Below, piece after piece: positions 7,195-9,560 of a DNA stretch of 9,560 bases. Within the stretch, counting starts at the first letter, position 1; each line of letters opens with the position of its first letter. Position numbers and translations under genes: made by a program. Under the pieces are notes generated by a model. The model did not search any database and was not told the origin of the DNA. It saw only the letters and a list, made by a program, of their open reading frames with translations. This DNA is from Clostridia bacterium (GTDB lineage Bacteria > Bacillota > Clostridia > Christensenellales > Borkfalkiaceae): the NCBI GenBank assembly GCA_029052615.1, contig JAIDIR010000012.1:1-9560 (forward strand), in the 5' to 3' direction.

Positions 7195-7839
7195 ATGGCA
7201 ATAGATAAAAATTTTTTCGTTGACGAAAAGAACGTGAACGGCAGTTTCGGTATACGCGAAATGGTTGAATCGAAGGAGGGCGAAGAAATTCTTTGGGAGG
7301 GCAAGCCCGACAAGAAGTCGTTCGTTCTGGGGCGCATCGTGCAGATGATGCCCGTTGCTTTGATTTGGCTTGCGTTCGACGGATTTGCAATTGCTATGAT
7401 TTGCATGCATTCGTCGGAGATGCCCAAATTTATGCTATTCGTGATGGCGGGCTTTTTTGCCTTTCACTTGATGCCCGTATGGTTCTGGATAGCAAACATA
7501 GTGACCGCATTCAGGAAAATGAAAAACACAGAATACGCGTTCACGGACAAAAGAATTATAATCAAGACGGGCTTTTTTGCAAAGTTCGATACGGTCTTTT
7601 ATTCGGACATAGCCTCGCTCGATTTGCACGTGGGACCTATCGACAGAATGTTCAAGGTGGGCGATATAATAATCAGGACGAATTCGGGCAGCACGTATAT
7701 GGTGGAGGATATCGATAATCCCTATTTCATTTTGGAAAGGCTGCAAAAGATTTCTATCGATATAAAGACGGATATGCAGTTTCCCAACGACCTGCGCCCC
7801 GAAGAAAACCACGGATACAATACAAAATATAAGGGATAA
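7195..7839 (+). CDS. Membrane-anchored bacterial PH-domain (bPH_2/DUF304-like) protein
   Basis: A 214-residue protein. Residues 30-38 (EEILWEGKP) are the usual lead-in of bacterial PH-like membrane proteins. Two membrane helices follow at about 48-71 and 79-104. The soluble PH-like domain spans about 110-195, with the marks Y114-A-F-T-D-K-R-I-I-I, a conserved Gly126, S137-D-I-A-S-L-D-L, and D150-R-M-F-K-V-G-D-I-I-I. The domain probably faces the cytoplasm. The family's role is poorly known; related YdbS/YdbT-type proteins are envelope-associated. The ATG at 7195 is preceded seven bases upstream by AGAGGTG (7181-7187). It is the last gene of the operon, 19 bases after the small acidic gene and followed by a strong terminator. 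Confidence 0.88.
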   Translation: MAIDKNFFVDEKNVNGSFGIREMVESKEGEEILWEGKPDKKSFVLGRIVQMMPVALIWLAFDGFAIAMICMHSSEMPKFMLFVMAGFFAFHLMPVWFWIANIVTAFRKMKNTEYAFTDKRIIIKTGFFAKFDTVFYSDIASLDLHVGPIDRMFKVGDIIIRTNSGSTYMVEDIDNPYFILERLQKISIDIKTDMQFPNDLRPEENHGYNTKYKG

Positions 7840-7847
7840 ATAAAAAA

Positions 7848-7876
7848 CCCGCGGCGAAACGCCGCGGGCTCTTTTT
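7848..7876. terminator. Bidirectional intrinsic terminator between the PH-domain and XRE genes
   Basis: CCCGCGGCG (7848-7856) pairs perfectly with CGCCGCGGG (7860-7868) across an AAA loop. Six A precede it (7842-7847) and CTCTTTTT follows, so it works for both convergent genes. The stem and loop are identical to the core of the terminator at 9258-9290. Confidence 0.9.
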
Positions 7877-7884
7877 ATTTGTCG

Positions 7885-8181
7885 TTATTTGGAAAGCAGT
7901 GTGAGCAGAGCGCGTTTCTGCTCGTCGGACATAGTCGCGATTTTTGCTTTCAGTTCGCCGTCCAGCGTGCTTTCCGTTTCCTCGTCGCATTGCCTGAAAA
8001 ATTCGGATAAGCTTATGCCGAACGCGCTGCAAATTGCGCGCAGAGTGGATACCTTGGGCTCGGCTTTTCTGCTGTAAAGATTGTTGAGCGTGGATTGTGT
8101 AAGCATAGCTTCCACTGCAAGATAGTTTATAGACCAGCCTTTTTCCAGCCTCAGCTGGTCGATTTTCTGCAAAACAGTCAT
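7885..8181 (-). CDS. XRE-family helix-turn-helix transcriptional regulator
   Basis: A 98-residue DNA-binding protein. Residues 5-62 form a Cro/C1-type HTH: I7-x-x-L-R-x-E-K-G-W-S (start of helix 1 to helix 2), Y20-L-A-x-E-A, then T28-Q-S-T-L-N-N-L-Y (recognition helix), and V44-S-T-L-R-A-I-C-x-A-F-G-I-S-L-S-E-F-F. A short acidic tail (64-98) ends in a helix with the SDEQKRALL pattern common after such domains, possibly for dimerisation. There is no sensor or peptidase domain. The ATG at 8181 is preceded by GAGGA (8192-8196) ten bases upstream. The gene diverges from the membrane-protein gene at 8320 across 138 bases that contain a palindrome in the promoter, so it probably represses that gene and perhaps itself (inference). 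Confidence 0.9.
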   Translation of the reverse strand: MTVLQKIDQLRLEKGWSINYLAVEAMLTQSTLNNLYSRKAEPKVSTLRAICSAFGISLSEFFRQCDEETESTLDGELKAKIATMSDEQKRALLTLLSK

Positions 8182-8205
8182 ATTTTTTTAATCCTCGTCG
8201 GGTTT

Positions 8206-8211
8206 ATTCTA
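8206..8211 (-). promoter_or_regulatory. Candidate -10 box of the XRE gene
   Basis: On the minus strand TAGAAT (8206-8211) is a fair -10 box that would start transcription near 8199, just upstream of the GAGGA ribosome site. No good -35 box stands 16-18 bases away, so the promoter would be weak or activator-dependent. The word AATTGAG (8218-8224), shared with the palindrome at 8255-8272, lies in the would-be spacer. Confidence 0.4.
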
Positions 8212-8246
8212 TAACGGAATTGAGCTAAAAATTTAACCTAAATGTA

Positions 8247-8275
8247 TTGACAACATAATTCAATTGAGTTATACT
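8247..8275 (+). promoter_or_regulatory. Consensus promoter of the ten-helix membrane protein gene
   Basis: A perfect TTGACA (8247-8252) and TATACT (8270-8275) are 17 bases apart. Transcription should begin near 8282, giving a leader of about 38 bases with GAGGTG (8309-8314) five bases before the ATG at 8320. So strong a promoter overlapped by a palindrome implies control by repression. Confidence 0.87.
8255..8272. promoter_or_regulatory. Near-perfect 18-bp palindrome, putative XRE operator
   Basis: ATAATTCAATTGAGTTAT is self-complementary except for one pair (T8259 with G8268). It fills the spacer of the promoter and reaches into the -10 box, where a bound dimer would block RNA polymerase. 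A related, less symmetric sequence at 8211-8228 matches it at 13 of 18 positions, including AATTGAG, and lies next to the candidate XRE -10 box. Binding by the adjacent XRE protein is inferred. Confidence 0.65.
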
Positions 8276-8285
8276 ATAACTGCAA

Positions 8286-8299
8286 ACCGTTAAAACGGT
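8286..8299 (+). promoter_or_regulatory. Small inverted repeat in the leader of the membrane-protein mRNA
   Basis: ACCGT (8286-8290) and ACGGT (8295-8299) flank TAAA, right after the predicted transcription start. It could be a weak 5' hairpin that stabilises the message or a second operator. Five-bp arms are short, so chance is possible. Confidence 0.35.
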
Positions 8300-8319
8300 G
8301 TTTATGATGAGGTGTACTA

Positions 8320-9240
8320 ATGAAAAGGTTTATTGCATCGTCCGTACTTATATTTATAGGTGCGGTCGGATTGTTTGCCTACGGTTTAAGCGTGGCTGTG
8401 CCAACGTTGATAGCTGCCGCTGCTTCGCGCGGTGAAGCGGGATACGCTCTATCCGTGTTCTATGCGGTTATCTTTACTATTGATATACTTGCGGCGTTCG
8501 GCTTCGGGCTGGCGGGCGGTATATTGAACGTTAAGGGCAGGAAGGGCGGCTTCGTTTTCGTGCTTATAAGCCTGCTGGCGGTATTCGAATACGTTATTCC
8601 TTTAAGCTTTGCCAAGCTTGCCAACCTTGGTGTATACGGTATAGGCAGAGGCGGCGAAACGGGGGTTCTCATTGCAAGGACGGCGCTTATAGCCGTCTAT
8701 GCCGCGTCACTCGTGATTATGCCCAAAGGCAAAGGCGCTTATAATCTTGCGGTTTTATTCTTTTCGCTGCTGACTGCAATGATGCTGGGCTTTTATACCT
8801 ATTATGAAAAGGCGGGCGCGGTTTACACGATAGTATTCGCTTTGTTCGGTGTCGCGGGCGCGGTACTGTCGGCAGTGGAGGCGGTGCGCGTTGCAAAGGG
8901 TGGTAAAGGCAGTCTTAATCTGATGGTACTTGCGTTGCTTGCAATTGCCGGACAATATATCGGGCTATGCACGATGTGTACGCAGATAAACGGTTTAGTA
9001 CATCTCGTGCTGGGAATGAGCAGTATAATTCTGGTCATTGCGGGCGGCGTGCTTATCGCCGATTCTAACGAGAGCGGATTTATCATAGTTTCGTTAGGTA
9101 TAATTGCGGCGCTCGTCTGGCTGTTTTTGCTTGCCGTTTTCGTAAACGCCGCAATTGCTCTCGGGCTTGTTTGTATTGCCGTATGCCTGGCGTTACTGGC
9201 GGGGCTTGCTTTAAAGGGGCGCGCAAAGCAAGGCGTTTAA
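8320..9240 (+). CDS. Ten-helix integral membrane protein of unknown function
   Basis: Not recognised. A 306-residue, very hydrophobic protein with about ten membrane segments: near 4-33, 45-69, 78-98, 114-134, 141-161, 166-189, 199-216, 226-247, 254-275 and 277-298. Loops are short and Gly/Lys-rich (KGRKGG at 72-77, PKGKGA at 135-140, AKGGKGS at 192-198); this basic pattern suggests these loops are cytoplasmic. There is a C217-T-M-C220 pair at a membrane edge, but no transporter ATPase motif or catalytic signature was seen. The N-terminal helix could act as a signal anchor. The start at 8320 is supported by GAGGTG five bases upstream. It is a single gene with its own promoter and terminator, divergent from an XRE regulator that probably controls it. 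Transport or envelope-stress functions are guesses. Confidence 0.85.
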   Translation: MKRFIASSVLIFIGAVGLFAYGLSVAVPTLIAAAASRGEAGYALSVFYAVIFTIDILAAFGFGLAGGILNVKGRKGGFVFVLISLLAVFEYVIPLSFAKLANLGVYGIGRGGETGVLIARTALIAVYAASLVIMPKGKGAYNLAVLFFSLLTAMMLGFYTYYEKAGAVYTIVFALFGVAGAVLSAVEAVRVAKGGKGSLNLMVLALLAIAGQYIGLCTMCTQINGLVHLVLGMSSIILVIAGGVLIADSNESGFIIVSLGIIAALVWLFLLAVFVNAAIALGLVCIAVCLALLAGLALKGRAKQGV

Positions 9241-9257
9241 GTTGAATCAAAAAATAT

Positions 9258-9290
9258 TAAAAGCCCGCGGCGAAACGCCGCGGGCTTTTA
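9258..9290. terminator. Strong intrinsic terminator after the ten-helix membrane protein gene
   Basis: Perfect 15-base arms (TAAAAGCCCGCGGCG, 9258-9272, with 9276-9290) close an AAA loop. The A and T tracts are built into the symmetric arms, so it can serve both strands. It therefore also backs up termination of the minus-strand DeoR-type gene that ends at 9361. Confidence 0.92.
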
Positions 9291-9335
9291 GTTTTGTAGT
9301 GATATGTATGTTTATTAACCAAGCAATTAAAGGAC

Positions 9336-9350
9336 GTGCCTGCGGGGCAC
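9336..9350 (-). terminator. Possible weak hairpin downstream of the DeoR-type gene
   Basis: GTGCC and GGCAC (9336-9340, 9346-9350) can pair around a five-base loop, ten bases beyond the DeoR-type stop codon. On the minus strand it is followed by GTCCTTTAATT, a poor T tract. It may aid termination, but the main stop signal is probably the hairpin at 9258-9290. Confidence 0.3.
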
Positions 9351-9360
9351 CCGCCGCCGC

Positions 9361-9560
9361 TTACATAACGACGATGTTGTTCTGTTCGAACAGCGCCTTG
9401 TATTCCTTGGGGAAATTGTCGTCGGTAATCAGGACGTCTATATCCTCGATATGCGCGAAGGTATAGGGATTGATTTTGCCTATCTTGGAGCTGTCAAGCA
9501 TCATGTAAACGTGCCTTGCCTTCTGGAACACCTGCTTTAACAGGTCGCTTTCAATCTGGC
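9361..9560 (-). CDS. DeoR/GlpR-family transcriptional regulator, C-terminal fragment
   Basis: The open frame enters from the right edge on the minus strand and ends with TAA at 9361-9363; 65 residues are visible. They include ESDLLKQVFQKARHVYMMLD, then SSKIGKINPYTFAHIEDIDV, then LITDDNFPKEYKALFEQNNI and VVM at the C-terminus. The order 'VYMMLDSSKIGK', 'TFA', 'DIDVLITDD' is typical of the end of the DeoRC sensor domain, which binds phosphorylated sugars or related metabolites in this family. The N-terminal winged HTH lies outside the window. Such regulators usually sit beside sugar-metabolism genes they repress, so such genes may lie to the right (inference). Confidence 0.88.
   Translation of the reverse strand, partial: QIESDLLKQVFQKARHVYMMLDSSKIGKINPYTFAHIEDIDVLITDDNFPKEYKALFEQNNIVVM

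Noticed and set aside
7293..7718. A 141-codon plus-strand frame inside the PH-domain gene
   Set aside because: It is out of frame with a convincing family member and its product has no domain-like pattern.
9291..9360. Possible small RNA between the terminator and the DeoR-type gene
   Set aside because: Only 70 bases, with no promoter-like pair of boxes and only one weak hairpin.
9242..9466. A 74-codon plus-strand frame beginning just after the membrane protein gene
   Set aside because: It runs through the perfect terminator at 9258-9290 and then antisense to the DeoR-type coding sequence; no ribosome site precedes it.

Overview
The window looks like chromosomal DNA from a gut-type Clostridia/Firmicutes bacterium, possibly from the Christensenellales neighbourhood (taxonomy is inference). 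Support comes from AGGAG-type Shine-Dalgarno sites, textbook TTGACA/TATAAT-like promoters, compact GC-rich terminators, and families common in such genomes: a DUF6273-like domain, bacterial PH domain, C_GCAxxG_C_C redox protein, XRE and DeoR regulators. Base composition is mixed. The first large gene runs from very AT-rich (27% GC at 421-480) to very GC-rich (73% GC at 5461-5520). No rRNA, tRNA, IS element, CRISPR array or phage gene was seen.

Layout. (1) 29-5611, plus strand: an 1860-residue surface protein with an export signal, a DUF6273-like N-terminal domain, many Ig-like/MBG-like repeats, one C-terminal transmembrane helix and an unusual 260-residue cytoplasmic tail containing a coiled coil. 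A run of nine G lies in its 9th-11th codons. (2) A two-way terminator separates it from a convergent C_GCAxxG_C_C protein (5658-6107, minus). (3) Back-to-back promoters at 6132-6192 drive that gene leftwards and a three-gene operon rightwards: an acidic-tailed DUF308/HdeD-like membrane protein, a 68-residue acidic protein and a membrane-anchored PH-domain protein. The rightward promoter is placed so that the first message should be leaderless. (4) A second two-way terminator, then a minus-strand XRE regulator (7885-8181) divergent from a ten-helix membrane protein (8320-9240). A near-perfect 18-bp palindrome sits inside the membrane protein's promoter. (5) A strong hairpin terminator, then the C-terminal end of a DeoR/GlpR-type repressor entering from the right edge on the minus strand.

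How it fits together. Most genes act at the cell envelope. The giant protein projects outward and carries an internal tail. The DUF308/small/PH operon looks like a membrane-associated unit of unknown role. The XRE/membrane-protein pair looks like a self-contained regulator-target module. The strongest leads are the possible phase-variable G tract, the predicted leaderless operon start, the XRE operator and the receptor-like architecture of the giant protein. None of these could be tested computationally here.
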